A stretch of DNA of 64,000 nt from an uncultured Pseudomonadales bacterium. GTDB lineage: Bacteria > Pseudomonadota > Gammaproteobacteria > Pseudomonadales > Azotimanducaceae. The first letter of the stretch is position 1. Every line of letters starts with the position of its first letter. The notes below the pieces were generated by a model. That model worked only from the letters and a program-made list of their open reading frames with translations. It made no database searches and was not told the origin of the DNA. Where the stretch lies: NCBI GenBank assembly GCA_958296025.1, contig OY282430.1:1426001-1490000 (forward strand), given 5' to 3'. The position numbers were made by a program, and so were the translations under genes. This document shows positions 53,556 to 62,831 of this stretch, one piece after another.

Positions 53556-53572
53556 GGAATTAGGGTATCTCC

Positions 53573-53600
53573 TTGACATCCCCCAATCAGCGACCATACT
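53573..53600 (+). promoter_or_regulatory. Sigma-70-like promoter, possibly giving a leaderless message
   Basis: TTGACA (53573-53578) is a perfect -35 box. CATACT (53595-53600) lies 16 bp later and matches four of six -10 positions. The ATG of the following broken gene is at 53607, about where transcription would start, so the message would have little or no leader. It lies just outside the IS remnant. Confidence 0.4.
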
Positions 53601-53606
53601 TACCGC

Positions 53607-54358
53607 ATGGATCAAAGCTGCCCTCCGAAAAACGGCTCCCAAACCACAGTTGCCTTGGCTGACCTAGGCCTTCACGAGCGTCGCGGCTTTTCGGACATTA
53701 AACGTTTACTATCACGTTATGTCGAGGCATACCCAGATGATAGATCGGCTATAGTAAAGCTAGGGCAAGCTCATTTGAGCAAGCGAAGGCGCTGGCAAGA
53801 ATGTATCTGGGAGCAAATAGCGAAGCGGAAGTTTTGAACGGAGACCCAGGCTATCGTATAGCAGACGGGCTTATTCGGGCTCATTTAGGCTTGCATGAAT
53901 TGGATGATGCTGTTTCTTTAGCAACTCAATAGATTGAGGAAGAAGTGCATCCCAACTTCCGCATTGATTTAGCGGAGACGCTTACTTGCTATTTCTCTTT
54001 GCATAAGCGGCAAATGGGAAGGGCCTATCATTTCGCGGCCGAAGCTTACAATATGCAGGCGCGGTTCGACAGTCGGCAACCGAACCCGGCGGAGCAACCG
54101 ATGCTGCTCGGTTGGGTTTTGGGCGGCACCATGCCTAGTCAGCTTACCGGATGTGTTGGCGAATCCTGGGTTTGGATTGCCCACCAGTCAACGTTGGCCT
54201 TCTATCATTTGATAGATGGATTGACGGCCAAGCAAAGTCGGCCTAGCATTTCCGATCATGCCGAAGCCAGATTCCGTTCGCCTCAAGCCGCCGATGGACG
54301 GCCCGCACATTCGTCGCCTGCGCATGCAGATGGGCCTGACCCAGCAGCAGTTCGCTGA
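53607..54358 (+). pseudogene. Broken gene of unknown function (frameshift and nonsense)
   Basis: The start MDQSCPPKNGSQTTVALADL reads in one frame to about 53770. The coding pattern then continues in another frame as SFEQAKALARMYLGANSEAE and ADGLIRAHLGLHELDDAVS, meets TAG at 53930-53932, and resumes as IEEEVHPNFRIDLAETLTCY and onward through WIAHQSTLAFYHLIDGLTA. One indel and one stop therefore break a protein of about 215 residues. The helical, Leu/Ala-rich character suggests TPR-like repeats, but no family is recognised. The last 100 bp of the frame overlap the start of the helicase gene and are probably not original coding sequence. Confidence 0.6.
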
Positions 54359-57300
54359 GCATTTGCACGTCACCCCATTGACCGTGCTGCGTTGGGAGGC
54401 CCGCCAATCCACGCCTAGACGCTTGGCCGTCAAGCGGCTGCAGGAGCTTGAAGAGGCGGCATCCGTGCAGGCCGCCAAAGGCGGCGCAGCGCCGGCATCG
54501 TTGCTGTCAGCCGCTCCGCCCACTCTGGACTTCGCCGGCAACCCAGACGCGGTTGCGGCGGTGGCGGAAGCCCATCGGCTGGCCTTCGGGCATCAGTTCA
54601 ACCCCGCCTTCGCCAGCGAAATTTCCCGCATCGACCCGCTGCCCCACCAGCGCATCGCGGTTTACGAGCACATCCTGGCCCAGGAGCCGGTGCGCTTCCT
54701 GCTGGCCGACGACGCCGGCGCCGGCAAGACCATCATGACTGGCCTGGCCGTGCGGGAAATGCTGGGCCGGGGGCGCATCCGGCGAGTGCTCATCGTGCCG
54801 CCGGCCGGCTTGGTGGGCAATTGGGAGCGGGAGCTGCGCACCCTGTTCCAGCTGTCGTTCCGCATCCTCAGCGGCGCGGACGCCCGCGCAGGCAATCCCT
54901 TCTGCGGCGAGGGCAGCGACCTAGTGATCGTCTCCTTGGACACCTTGGCGGGGGAAGGCGTCTTCAACCGGCTGTGCAGCGCCGACGTCCCCGCCTACGA
55001 CTTGGTGGTTTTCGACGAGGCGCACAAGCTGGCGGCGACCACGGAAAACCATCGGACCCGCAAGACCCGGCGCTATCAATTGGCGGAGGCGTTGGCCGGC
55101 TGCGCCGCGCCCGATGGCGACTACGCCGGGCTGCGCTGGTGCGCCCGCCATCTGCTGCTGCTGACGGCCACCCCGCACATGGGCAAGGATTCCCCCTACC
55201 ACCACCTGTGGCGCTTGCTGGATCCCTTGGTGTTCGCCACCGGGGAAGCCTGCCGCCGCTTCCCGCAGCAAGACCGGGGCCGCCATTTCATCCGGCGCAC
55301 CAAGGAGGAGATGGTTGGGTTGGATGGCCAACCGCTCTACCGGCAGCGCTTCTGCGACACCTTCAGCTACCAACTGAGCGCCGGCCCCGACGGAGAGCAA
55401 GCGCTGTACGACGCCGCCAGCGCCTATCTGAGCGATCTCTATGACCGGGCGCTGGGCAATCCGGGCGCGGCGCGGCTGGCCACGGGCGTCTTTCAGCGGC
55501 GTCTTGCCAGTTCCTCCTGGGCGCTGCTGCGCTCCCTGCAGCGGCGCATGGAGAAGCTGCGGCAAACCATCTCCCAACTGCAGGACGGCAGCCTGAGCGC
55601 CAGCGACCTGCGCCGCCGCCAGCGCGACCTGGACCGCCGCTACCGAACGGACTACTTTGACGAGCACGGCGCGGACGAGGACGCCAGCGGCGAAGGCGGC
55701 CGGGAAGCCAGCGAGGACTTTGAAACCGAGGTGCTCGGCGCTGTGGTGGCGGCCACCATCGAGGACTTGCAAAGCGAGTTGCAGACTCTTGAAGACCTAG
55801 GCGCCAGGGCGCGGGCCATTCTGGATTCCGGCAACGAATCCAAGTTCGAGAGGCTGCGCGAGGTGCTGGAGGATCCGCGCTACGCCCAGGAAAAGTGGCT
55901 GATCTTCACCGAGCATCGGGATACCTTGGACTATCTGGTCCGCCGCTTGGAGGGGCTGGGCCACGCCGGGCGGGTGGCGCAAGTCCACGGCGGCATGGCT
56001 TGGCCGGAGCGGGAGCGGCAGGTGCAGCGCTTTCGGCAAACCGACGGCGCCCGCTATCTAGTGGCCACGGACGCGGCGGGGGAGGGCATCAACCTCCAGT
56101 TCTGCGCCCTGATGGCCAACTACGACATCCCCTGGAATCCGGCCCGCTTGGAGCAGCGCATGGGCCGCATCCACCGCTACGGCCAGCAGCGGGATGTACG
56201 AATCGTCAATCTGGTGGCCGCCAGCACCCGGGAGGGCCGGGTGCTGCAGGTGCTGCTGGAAAAGCTCGAGGCGATTCGCCGGGAAATGCATTCGGACAAG
56301 GTGTTCGACGTGATCGGTCGGCTGTTCGACAACGCCTCCCTTAAGGACTACATGATCGAGGCGTTGACCGATAAAGGGGAGCGCAGCGCCAAGACCCGCA
56401 TCGGCGAGGCGCTGGCCGGCGAACGGGTGGCCGGCATCAGGGCGGCTGAGGAAAGGGTTTACGGCGGCGGGGGCGAGGTGGCGGCCCGCTTGGAGGCCCT
56501 GCAAGGCGACTTGCAGCGGGAGCGCTACCTGCAACTGCTGCCCGGCTATGTGCGGCGGTTCGTGGAGAAAAGCGCCGCCCTGTTGGGCTTGCACATCCGC
56601 GGCGACTTGGACGGTCATTTCTCCTTGGTGCCGCAGCGCCCAGGCGCCCTCGACGGCCTGCTGCCGGCGTTGGAGCGCTATTCCGCAACGGCCCAAGCCT
56701 GCCTTTGCGTCCACCGCACGGAGCAGGACACGGAGTGCATCTGGCTGCATCCCGGCGAACCGGTGTTCGATGCGCTGGCCGGGCAGGTCCTCTCCCGTTT
56801 CTCCCAAGACGCCTTGCGCGGCGCCATCTTCATCGACCCCAAGGCGGATGCGCCCTATCTGTTTCACTTGGCAATCGCGGCGGTGCAGTTGGACGCCGGC
56901 GAACCCACCTCGCAAGCCTTGGAGCACCGGCTGTTGGCTTTGCGCCAGGAAGCGGACAGCGAACCCGTGGAGAGCGCCATCGAACCCTTGCTCCTGCTGC
57001 ACAGCGCCGCTCATATCGCACCGGGCGCGGTGCCGCTGGCCAGCCGGGGCATCGGCATGAGGGCGGATGCCGCCTGTTTCCTCAACCGACTGGCGGAGAC
57101 CCAGTCCGCCGAGGAACGCCGCAACGCCCTGCGCACCGAGTTGCCGGAACGCCGCCGCCGCTTGGCCGCCGGCTTCGACCTGCGGGCCGCGGAGCTAGCC
57201 GCCCGCCGCACCCAGCTGGCCCAGGCATTGGCCAAGAGTGACGATGCGGACGCCGACGATCTTGAAGCAGTGAAGCAAGAGCAGCGGGCGCTTGCCACCG

Positions 57301-57824
57301 AGCGGTCAGAGGCGTTCGCGGCCTTGGCAACCGCGCCGGAGCGCATCGCGCTGGGCGAGGTTCGGTTCCTGCTCCACGCCTTGGCGGTGCCGGCGGCGGC
57401 TGCGGACGAAGTGCAGCGCTACGACGAGCGCATTGAGGAAATGGCTGTGCGCATCGCCAGCGCCTGGGAGCGGCAGCGGGGTGCGGAAGTGCAGGACGTC
57501 TCCAATCCGGCGCTGTCCCGCGCCGCCGGCCTGCCGAACTGGCCCGGCTTCGACCTGCTGAGCACCCAACCCGACGGCGCCCGGCGCTGCATTGAGGTCA
57601 AGGGCCGCGCCGGACAAAGCGCGGTGCAGATGGAGGCCAACGAATGGAAGCAGGCCTGCAATCTTGGCGAGAGCTACTGGCTCTATGTGGTTTTCGATTG
57701 CGCCACCCCGTCCCCGCAGCTAGTGCGGGTGCGCAACCCGTTCCACCAACTGCTAGCCACCAACCGGGGAACTTCGGCATACTCCATTTCAGCGAAGTCG
57801 CTGCTGGAGGCGGCGGATGGTTAG
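54258..57824 (+). CDS. SNF2/DEAD-like helicase with N-terminal XRE domain and C-terminal DUF3883
   Basis: The 1,188-residue protein begins with an XRE helix-turn-helix (about 15-60, LRMQMGLTQQQFAEHLHVTP). The SF2 helicase core follows: LLADDAGAGKTIMTGLA (149-165), LVVFDEAHKLAAT (about 250), LLTATPHMGKD, and the second RecA domain with ATDAAGEGINLQF and RLEQRMGRIHRYGQQRD (about 630). Coiled-coil-rich sequence fills the middle. The C-terminus (about 1,085-1,188) has PNWPGFDLLS, RRCIEVKGRAG and NEWKQACNLGESYWLYVV, typical of DUF3883, a domain related to restriction-type folds. Such helicases occur in phage-defence clusters, including DrmD-like roles in DISARM. The XRE domain at the front is unusual and suggests self-regulation or DNA targeting. 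Confidence 0.87.
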   Translation: MPKPDSVRLKPPMDGPHIRRLRMQMGLTQQQFAEHLHVTPLTVLRWEARQSTPRRLAVKRLQELEEAASVQAAKGGAAPASLLSAAPPTLDFAGNPDAVAAVAEAHRLAFGHQFNPAFASEISRIDPLPHQRIAVYEHILAQEPVRFLLADDAGAGKTIMTGLAVREMLGRGRIRRVLIVPPAGLVGNWERELRTLFQLSFRILSGADARAGNPFCGEGSDLVIVSLDTLAGEGVFNRLCSADVPAYDLVVFDEAHKLAATTENHRTRKTRRYQLAEALAGCAAPDGDYAGLRWCARHLLLLTATPHMGKDSPYHHLWRLLDPLVFATGEACRRFPQQDRGRHFIRRTKEEMVGLDGQPLYRQRFCDTFSYQLSAGPDGEQALYDAASAYLSDLYDRALGNPGAARLATGVFQRRLASSSWALLRSLQRRMEKLRQTISQLQDGSLSASDLRRRQRDLDRRYRTDYFDEHGADEDASGEGGREASEDFETEVLGAVVAATIEDLQSELQTLEDLGARARAILDSGNESKFERLREVLEDPRYAQEKWLIFTEHRDTLDYLVRRLEGLGHAGRVAQVHGGMAWPERERQVQRFRQTDGARYLVATDAAGEGINLQFCALMANYDIPWNPARLEQRMGRIHRYGQQRDVRIVNLVAASTREGRVLQVLLEKLEAIRREMHSDKVFDVIGRLFDNASLKDYMIEALTDKGERSAKTRIGEALAGERVAGIRAAEERVYGGGGEVAARLEALQGDLQRERYLQLLPGYVRRFVEKSAALLGLHIRGDLDGHFSLVPQRPGALDGLLPALERYSATAQACLCVHRTEQDTECIWLHPGEPVFDALAGQVLSRFSQDALRGAIFIDPKADAPYLFHLAIAAVQLDAGEPTSQALEHRLLALRQEADSEPVESAIEPLLLLHSAAHIAPGAVPLASRGIGMRADAACFLNRLAETQSAEERRNALRTELPERRRRLAAGFDLRAAELAARRTQLAQALAKSDDADADDLEAVKQEQRALATERSEAFAALATAPERIALGEVRFLLHALAVPAAAADEVQRYDERIEEMAVRIASAWERQRGAEVQDVSNPALSRAAGLPNWPGFDLLSTQPDGARRCIEVKGRAGQSAVQMEANEWKQACNLGESYWLYVVFDCATPSPQLVRVRNPFHQLLATNRGTSAYSISAKSLLEAADG

Positions 57825-57930
57825 CGCAGCGCCACGCCTCGAAAACTGAACGGGCGAACAGGGATACTGCTAGCTAGGCGGCTTAAGGAAAATCGGCACG
57901 GACAGCAACTGGAGTAGGTAGGAGTTTGCA

Positions 57931-59097
57931 ATGGCCGACGAGAACGCACCCAAGACCTTGACCTTCTGCTTTGACGGCACCAGCAATGATCCGGGCGATG
58001 CCGGCGGCTTCAAGGAGGATGAGAGCATCACCAACATCTTGAAGCTGCACATATTGATGGGCGGCGGCGTTGCGGAAGACCGCTCGCCCACGGCCACGCC
58101 TGGTGGGCAGCCACAGAGGGCCTTTTACTACAACGGCATTGGCGCTAGGGAGGGCAAAAGCCGGATTCCGCTGTTGGGCAAGCTGTATCACTCTGGCAGA
58201 TCCCTGCTGAACATGATGGTTGCGCCGAGCTTCGGGGACGCCAAGCGCATACTCGATGATGCCAAGGAGGACTTCGACGGCGCGGATTACCAAGAGGGAG
58301 ACACTCTGGTTATCTTCGGCTACAGCCGCGGCGCTGCTTTAGCCCGGAAGTTCGCCAGCATCCTTCTGCGCGACCATCAGGACTGCAAGGTGTCGTTCCT
58401 AGGCGTGTTCGACACCGTAGCCGCCATGAACGGCATTCATCGCCAAGGCGACAAGATCAGCAGCGATGTGGTGTTCGAGGACGGCACCTTGAATCCCCGC
58501 ATCAAGAGGGCGGTGCATTTGGTCGCAGTCGATGAGGACCGGGTGAGCTTCACCCCAACCTTGATGAACAAGGATGCCGACAACCCGGACCGCATTCTGG
58601 AGGTTTGGTTTCCTGGAGTTCACGGCGATGTTGGCGGCGGCTGTTGGGCGGACGGGCTTTCTGACAACGCCCTTGCCTATATGATCGACCGCTGCAAAGA
58701 GACGCTCGGCGACGCCATCGCCATAGCTGATGGTGACCCGGACAGCATCCGCAAGCTGCTTGCGGAACAAGACGACGCTCTTGCCGGCCTCGATGCGGAC
58801 GACATTGCCGTCAATCCGCTTATCAACGGCCGCCTGCACGCCCACACTGGCGCCATGGCCGCAATGCTTGACCAAGATGTGCGGTCCATATACGTCAGCG
58901 ACAACGACCGGCCCAGCAAGGCGGATGGAGACCTGCCAGTCTTACATGCATCCGTTGGGCAACGGTTTGCCCAGGTGCCGGACTACCGGCCAGCGGCTTT
59001 GCGCGGCCTTAGGTTCCGGCTTTGGGAGAACGGCAAGGTTAGCGAAAAGGAGATCCAAGGTGTCAGCGGCCTGCGTGCGCATTGCCGCACTAACTAA
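57931..59097 (+). CDS. DUF2235 alpha/beta hydrolase
   Basis: The 388-residue protein has LTFCFDGTSNDPGD at the N-terminus, the G-x-S-x-G-type nucleophile motif IFGYSRGAALARKFA (Ser near residue 133), VSFLGVFDTVAAM and EVWFPGVHGDVGGG, which together define DUF2235. Related proteins include type VI secretion phospholipases (Tle group) and uncharacterised hydrolases. No T6SS gene, VgrG or PAAR is nearby. It lies between the DUF3883 helicase and the retropepsin-like gene on the same strand, so a defence or effector role is a fair guess but unproven. The start MADENAPKTL has a usable GGAG region upstream. Confidence 0.88.
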   Translation: MADENAPKTLTFCFDGTSNDPGDAGGFKEDESITNILKLHILMGGGVAEDRSPTATPGGQPQRAFYYNGIGAREGKSRIPLLGKLYHSGRSLLNMMVAPSFGDAKRILDDAKEDFDGADYQEGDTLVIFGYSRGAALARKFASILLRDHQDCKVSFLGVFDTVAAMNGIHRQGDKISSDVVFEDGTLNPRIKRAVHLVAVDEDRVSFTPTLMNKDADNPDRILEVWFPGVHGDVGGGCWADGLSDNALAYMIDRCKETLGDAIAIADGDPDSIRKLLAEQDDALAGLDADDIAVNPLINGRLHAHTGAMAAMLDQDVRSIYVSDNDRPSKADGDLPVLHASVGQRFAQVPDYRPAALRGLRFRLWENGKVSEKEIQGVSGLRAHCRTN

Positions 59098-59139
59098 ATT
59101 TTTCGGTGAAAAAAACGCAACCACAGGAGCAATTGAAGC

Positions 59140-59592
59140 ATGGGCGCCATTCACATCAACGCCACCATCCGCAATCCCGCAGACCGCAATAGAAGTTGGC
59201 AGGGCCGATTTCTGGTGGATACCGGCGCCACCGATTCGGTGGTGCCCAAGTGCCACTTGGAAGCCATCGGCTTGGAGCCGGAGGAACGGCGGCGGTACGA
59301 GCTAGCTGATGGCAGCGAAGTCGAAATGGGAATTGCAGGGGCTCGAATCGAGTTTATGGACACATTCACGCACGGCCTTGTCTTGTTTGGAGATGCGAGA
59401 GCCGAGCCCATTATCGGGGTAACCGCCTTGGAATCCGTGGGCGTTGAAATCGATCCGCGTAATCAGCGCCTGAAGCGGCTGCCGGCGGTGCGGCTGAAGG
59501 CATCCGCACAACGTGACGTTGGCACCGAACAACTCTTAGACAAAAGTGTTAGTATTATTTTTGAAGCCAATGGTTCACAATGCGGACACTAG
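59140..59592 (+). CDS. Retropepsin-like (clan AA) aspartic protease
   Basis: The 150-residue protein contains the active-site motif FLVDTGATDSVVP (D27-T-G-A) followed by YELADGSEVEMGIAG and AEPIIGVTALESVGVEID, the single-domain pattern of retropepsin-like bacterial proteases that act as dimers. It starts 43 bp after the DUF2235 stop and ends 61 bp before the SIR2-APAZ gene. The last 35 residues are not part of the protease core. The target is unknown. Its place directly upstream of the Argonaute pair raises the possibility of a linked role. Confidence 0.83.
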   Translation: MGAIHINATIRNPADRNRSWQGRFLVDTGATDSVVPKCHLEAIGLEPEERRRYELADGSEVEMGIAGARIEFMDTFTHGLVLFGDARAEPIIGVTALESVGVEIDPRNQRLKRLPAVRLKASAQRDVGTEQLLDKSVSIIFEANGSQCGH

Positions 59593-59652
59593 TTAATCCT
59601 ATTGTGATAGTACCCGCTAGTAGGAAGCCCTATTTCCTGGGATTTATTGGCG

Positions 59653-61374
59653 ATGATTGGTAGTAATCCTCCAACCATAGCGCTTGATGACTTCGTTCGC
59701 CGCTTTCCTCTTAGGGCGGGTAACTTAATGTGGTTCCTCGGAGCTGGCGCTTCCGCAGCGGCCGGTCTCCCGACTGCTTTAGATATGATATGGGAATTCA
59801 AGAAAAAGCTATTCGTGAGCCAACGTCATGGGTCCGGTGAGACTTTTATAGACCTATCCCAGCCTGCGGTTCGCCACAGAATCGATGCACATATAGAATC
59901 CTTGGAGAACCTACCGTCCACAGGTGACTCCGACGAGTATGCTGCCCTATTCGAGGCCGCATATCCTTCGGAAATGGACAGAAGTACTCTTATCGATGCC
60001 CGGATGAAAGGTGCCAAGCCATCCTACGGTCATTGCGCGCTCGCAACGCTAATGAAAAGCGACCTCGCTCGGCTTGTATGGACAACCAATTTTGATGCGC
60101 TAATTGCGGATGCCTGTGCAAAGATATTTGACACGACCAGTACACTAACCACAGTGACGCTTGATGCTCCAGATATGGCAGAACAAGCGATTTCTAATAG
60201 TCGTTGGCCCATTGAAATCAAGCTGCATGGAGATTTTCGTTCCCGCCGACTAAAGAATACAACCGACGAGTTGCGCCATCAAGATGCCCAATTACGCCGT
60301 CTTTTTCTTTTATCCTGTACCCAATACGGTCTTATAGTTGCAGGATATAGCGGAAGAGATGCTTCGATAATGGATACACTTGAAGATGCCATGGGTCACG
60401 ACAAGCCTTTTCCTTCCGGCCTATTTTGGTTGCATCGAGGTGACGTAGAGCCTCTACCTCGCGTGATATCGCTTCTAGAAAAGGGGGTTAAGGCTGGTGT
60501 TGAAGCCTTTCTCGTCCAAATTGAGAATTTTGACGAGGTGCTTCGGGATATGATCAGTCTTAATGAAGAAATAGATCAAGCCAAACTCAAGGAGTTTGCG
60601 ACGGCAAGGCATCGTTGGAGTGCCGCTCGGATTCCAAGCGGAAGGCGGGGCTGGCCTGTCGTGCGCTTTAACGCCCTGCCCATTATTTCTGCGCCAACTA
60701 CATGCCAACTCGTGGAATGTCAAATTGGCGGCACTGCTGAGGTGCGGAAAACTGTTGCAAAAACATCGTTAGACGTGCTTGCAGTTCGGTCCCAGGCCGG
60801 CGTTTTGGCATTTGGTGCCGACGCTGATGTCCAACGGATATTTGTTGATCACAATATTACCCGCCGTGATCTTCACTCACTAGATTGCCAGAGACCGGCG
60901 GAACTGGGTTTGCTAAGAGATGCTCTTGAGCGGGCGCTTATTAGGCAATGTGGTTTGAAGTTGGTGGCGGGTCACCGGGATCTTGTGCCAAGAAATCCGG
61001 AGGACAGCCTTTGGAATCCACTAAAGTCGGTGGTCAAGAGTATTACCGGAAGCGTCAGAGGTGATTCCAATTTGCGCTGGCATGAGGGTATCAAAATTCA
61101 CCTAGAGCGTACAGAAGAAAAACTATGGGTAGTATTTGAGCCAAGTACTTTCTTTGAGGGAAGTACCGAGGATAACTGGGCGATTTGCGTAGATTTTTCG
61201 AGAGAAAGAACAGTGAAACGTTACAATAGGGAACTAAATCGCCTAATTGACTTTTGGGCGAAACATTTAGCCCAAGCGGAAGAGGATCTTCGAGCTTTTG
61301 ATATTAGCGACGGCGTTGATGCTGTTTTTCGCATCGGTTCCACCACAGCCTTTTCTTGGAGGGCTATCTCGTGA
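59653..61374 (+). CDS. SIR2-APAZ protein of a short Argonaute (SPARSA-type) system
   Basis: From the ATG at 59653 the product is 573 residues. The N-terminal SIR2-like domain (about 1-280) has MWFLGAGASAAAGLPTA (NAD-binding, 26-42), LVWTTNFDALIADAC with the expected catalytic Asn, EIKLHGDFRS with the His, and YGLIVAGYSGRDASIMDTL. The C-terminal half (about 320-573) fits the APAZ domain that binds a short Argonaute. In SPARSA systems, guide-directed recognition of invading nucleic acid switches on NAD depletion and abortive infection. The next gene overlaps by 4 bp and encodes the Argonaute. The region is richer in A+T than its neighbours, which points to transfer. A TTG six bases upstream is a less likely start. 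Confidence 0.9.
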   Translation: MIGSNPPTIALDDFVRRFPLRAGNLMWFLGAGASAAAGLPTALDMIWEFKKKLFVSQRHGSGETFIDLSQPAVRHRIDAHIESLENLPSTGDSDEYAALFEAAYPSEMDRSTLIDARMKGAKPSYGHCALATLMKSDLARLVWTTNFDALIADACAKIFDTTSTLTTVTLDAPDMAEQAISNSRWPIEIKLHGDFRSRRLKNTTDELRHQDAQLRRLFLLSCTQYGLIVAGYSGRDASIMDTLEDAMGHDKPFPSGLFWLHRGDVEPLPRVISLLEKGVKAGVEAFLVQIENFDEVLRDMISLNEEIDQAKLKEFATARHRWSAARIPSGRRGWPVVRFNALPIISAPTTCQLVECQIGGTAEVRKTVAKTSLDVLAVRSQAGVLAFGADADVQRIFVDHNITRRDLHSLDCQRPAELGLLRDALERALIRQCGLKLVAGHRDLVPRNPEDSLWNPLKSVVKSITGSVRGDSNLRWHEGIKIHLERTEEKLWVVFEPSTFFEGSTEDNWAICVDFSRERTVKRYNRELNRLIDFWAKHLAQAEEDLRAFDISDGVDAVFRIGSTTAFSWRAIS

Positions 61375-62789
61375 AAAGCGAAATTTTGCCTCATTTGTGG
61401 TTGCCTGAACCCAAATTATCCTTTCATCCAGATAGGACATCGGATCAGTCGGGTCATCCGTTGGAAGGACTAAAACAATTTGGACCTTATTCTGCCGGAT
61501 TGGTTCCAGATCCTATTCGAGTAGCAACGATTGCGCCATATGGAGATCGCAGGAAACTATTTGATTTCATGCGTAGTGTAAAGTTAAGGCACTTGCCCAA
61601 AGAACGAAAAGGCTACTTACCTGAATGGCCTGGATTTAGAGAAACGTTTCGTGTCGATTTAAAACCGGCCAGCGAGATGTGTCTTGTTGAGCTTGACAAA
61701 AAATTTGAGGCTAGCTTCTGTTCGTCCCAGAAACCGCATGTAGTGTTAGCTGAACGACTATCGCGCACAATTCAGGGTCTCAATGCGCACCGAGCGCATT
61801 TCGAGGTTGTCTTTATCTATATTCCTAGGCGTTGGGAACCTGGCTACGTTGGTCCAAAGGGCGAGGATTTTGACTTGCACGATCATCTTAAGGCGTTCAC
61901 AGCCGGGTTAGGAATACCTATTCAGCTAGTTCGGGAGGATAGCGCTATCAGCTACTCTTGCCGAGCCAGTGTGATGTGGCGCATTGGGCTAGCTACCTAT
62001 GTGAAGGCGGGGGGAATTCCCTGGAAGTTGGCTGAGGCTGACGAAGAGACTGCGTATATTGGTATTTCCTATGCTGTTCGATCTGTAGATTCGGACAATC
62101 CAAAGTTTATTACTTGCTGTAGCCAGGTATTTGATTCAGAGGGGGCTGGGTTAGAGTTTCTAGCCTATGACGCCCACGAGTTTGAGGTTCATCGTGATAA
62201 TCCGTTTCTTTCAAGAACAGAGATGTTTCGGGTTATGACCCGGTCAATGGATTTATATCGTAGGCGGCATGCCGGGCGGACTCCTCGTCGCGTGATGGTG
62301 CATAAATCGACCGAGTTTAAAAGGGAAGAGATTGATGGATGCTTGGAGGCGTTTCATCTTTGCGAGTCTGTTGATCTTTTGCAGATCGTTGGGAATGCTC
62401 GGTGGAGGGGTGTCCGTATTGACGAAAGAGATGGCCAAACGAAAGGTGTGCCGGCGGCGTTTCCGGTATTGCGTGGTACCTTAGTTGGGCTTGGGCCTAG
62501 AGATGCGCTGTTGTGGACGCACGGTAATGTCCAAGGGGTTACGGGTCAATCTTACTTTCAAGGAAGTCGTAGTACACCCCGGCCTATTCGCTTGGTACGT
62601 CATGCCGGTCATGGGACTTGGGAGGATACTGTCAGAGCGATACTTGGCCTTTCAAAAATGAATTGGAATAACGATTCTCTGTATGATCCGCTGCCAGTCA
62701 CGATGAGGTATGCGAGTGTTCTGGCACGGGTTGTCAAGAGTATGCCGAATCTGGGTAGCAGACCCTATCAGTTTCGATTCTTTATGTGA
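61371..62789 (+). CDS. Short prokaryotic Argonaute (MID-PIWI), SPARSA partner
   Basis: The GTG at 61371 overlaps the SIR2-APAZ stop (GTGA) and follows GGAGGG at 61358-61363, so 472 residues are encoded and translation is coupled. The MID part carries HFEVVFIYIPRRWE and SRASVMWRIGLATYVKAGG. The PIWI part has AYIGISYAVRS at the position where active Argonautes have the first catalytic Asp, and RRVMVHKSTEFKREEI, TLVGLGPRDALLWTHGN and RHAGHGTWEDTVRAIL. Absence of the Asp indicates an inactive PIWI, as expected for short pAgos that only sense guide and target. The PAZ domain is missing. Function depends on the SIR2-APAZ partner. Confidence 0.92.
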   Translation: MKSEILPHLWLPEPKLSFHPDRTSDQSGHPLEGLKQFGPYSAGLVPDPIRVATIAPYGDRRKLFDFMRSVKLRHLPKERKGYLPEWPGFRETFRVDLKPASEMCLVELDKKFEASFCSSQKPHVVLAERLSRTIQGLNAHRAHFEVVFIYIPRRWEPGYVGPKGEDFDLHDHLKAFTAGLGIPIQLVREDSAISYSCRASVMWRIGLATYVKAGGIPWKLAEADEETAYIGISYAVRSVDSDNPKFITCCSQVFDSEGAGLEFLAYDAHEFEVHRDNPFLSRTEMFRVMTRSMDLYRRRHAGRTPRRVMVHKSTEFKREEIDGCLEAFHLCESVDLLQIVGNARWRGVRIDERDGQTKGVPAAFPVLRGTLVGLGPRDALLWTHGNVQGVTGQSYFQGSRSTPRPIRLVRHAGHGTWEDTVRAILGLSKMNWNNDSLYDPLPVTMRYASVLARVVKSMPNLGSRPYQFRFFM

Positions 62790-62831
62790 CCCATTTTCGG
62801 TGGGAATTCGTCTAGCAAGGACTATTGCCGT

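Noticed and set aside
53607-53837. A stand-alone 76-residue protein
   Set aside because: Coding character continues past its stop in another frame, so it is the start of a broken longer gene.
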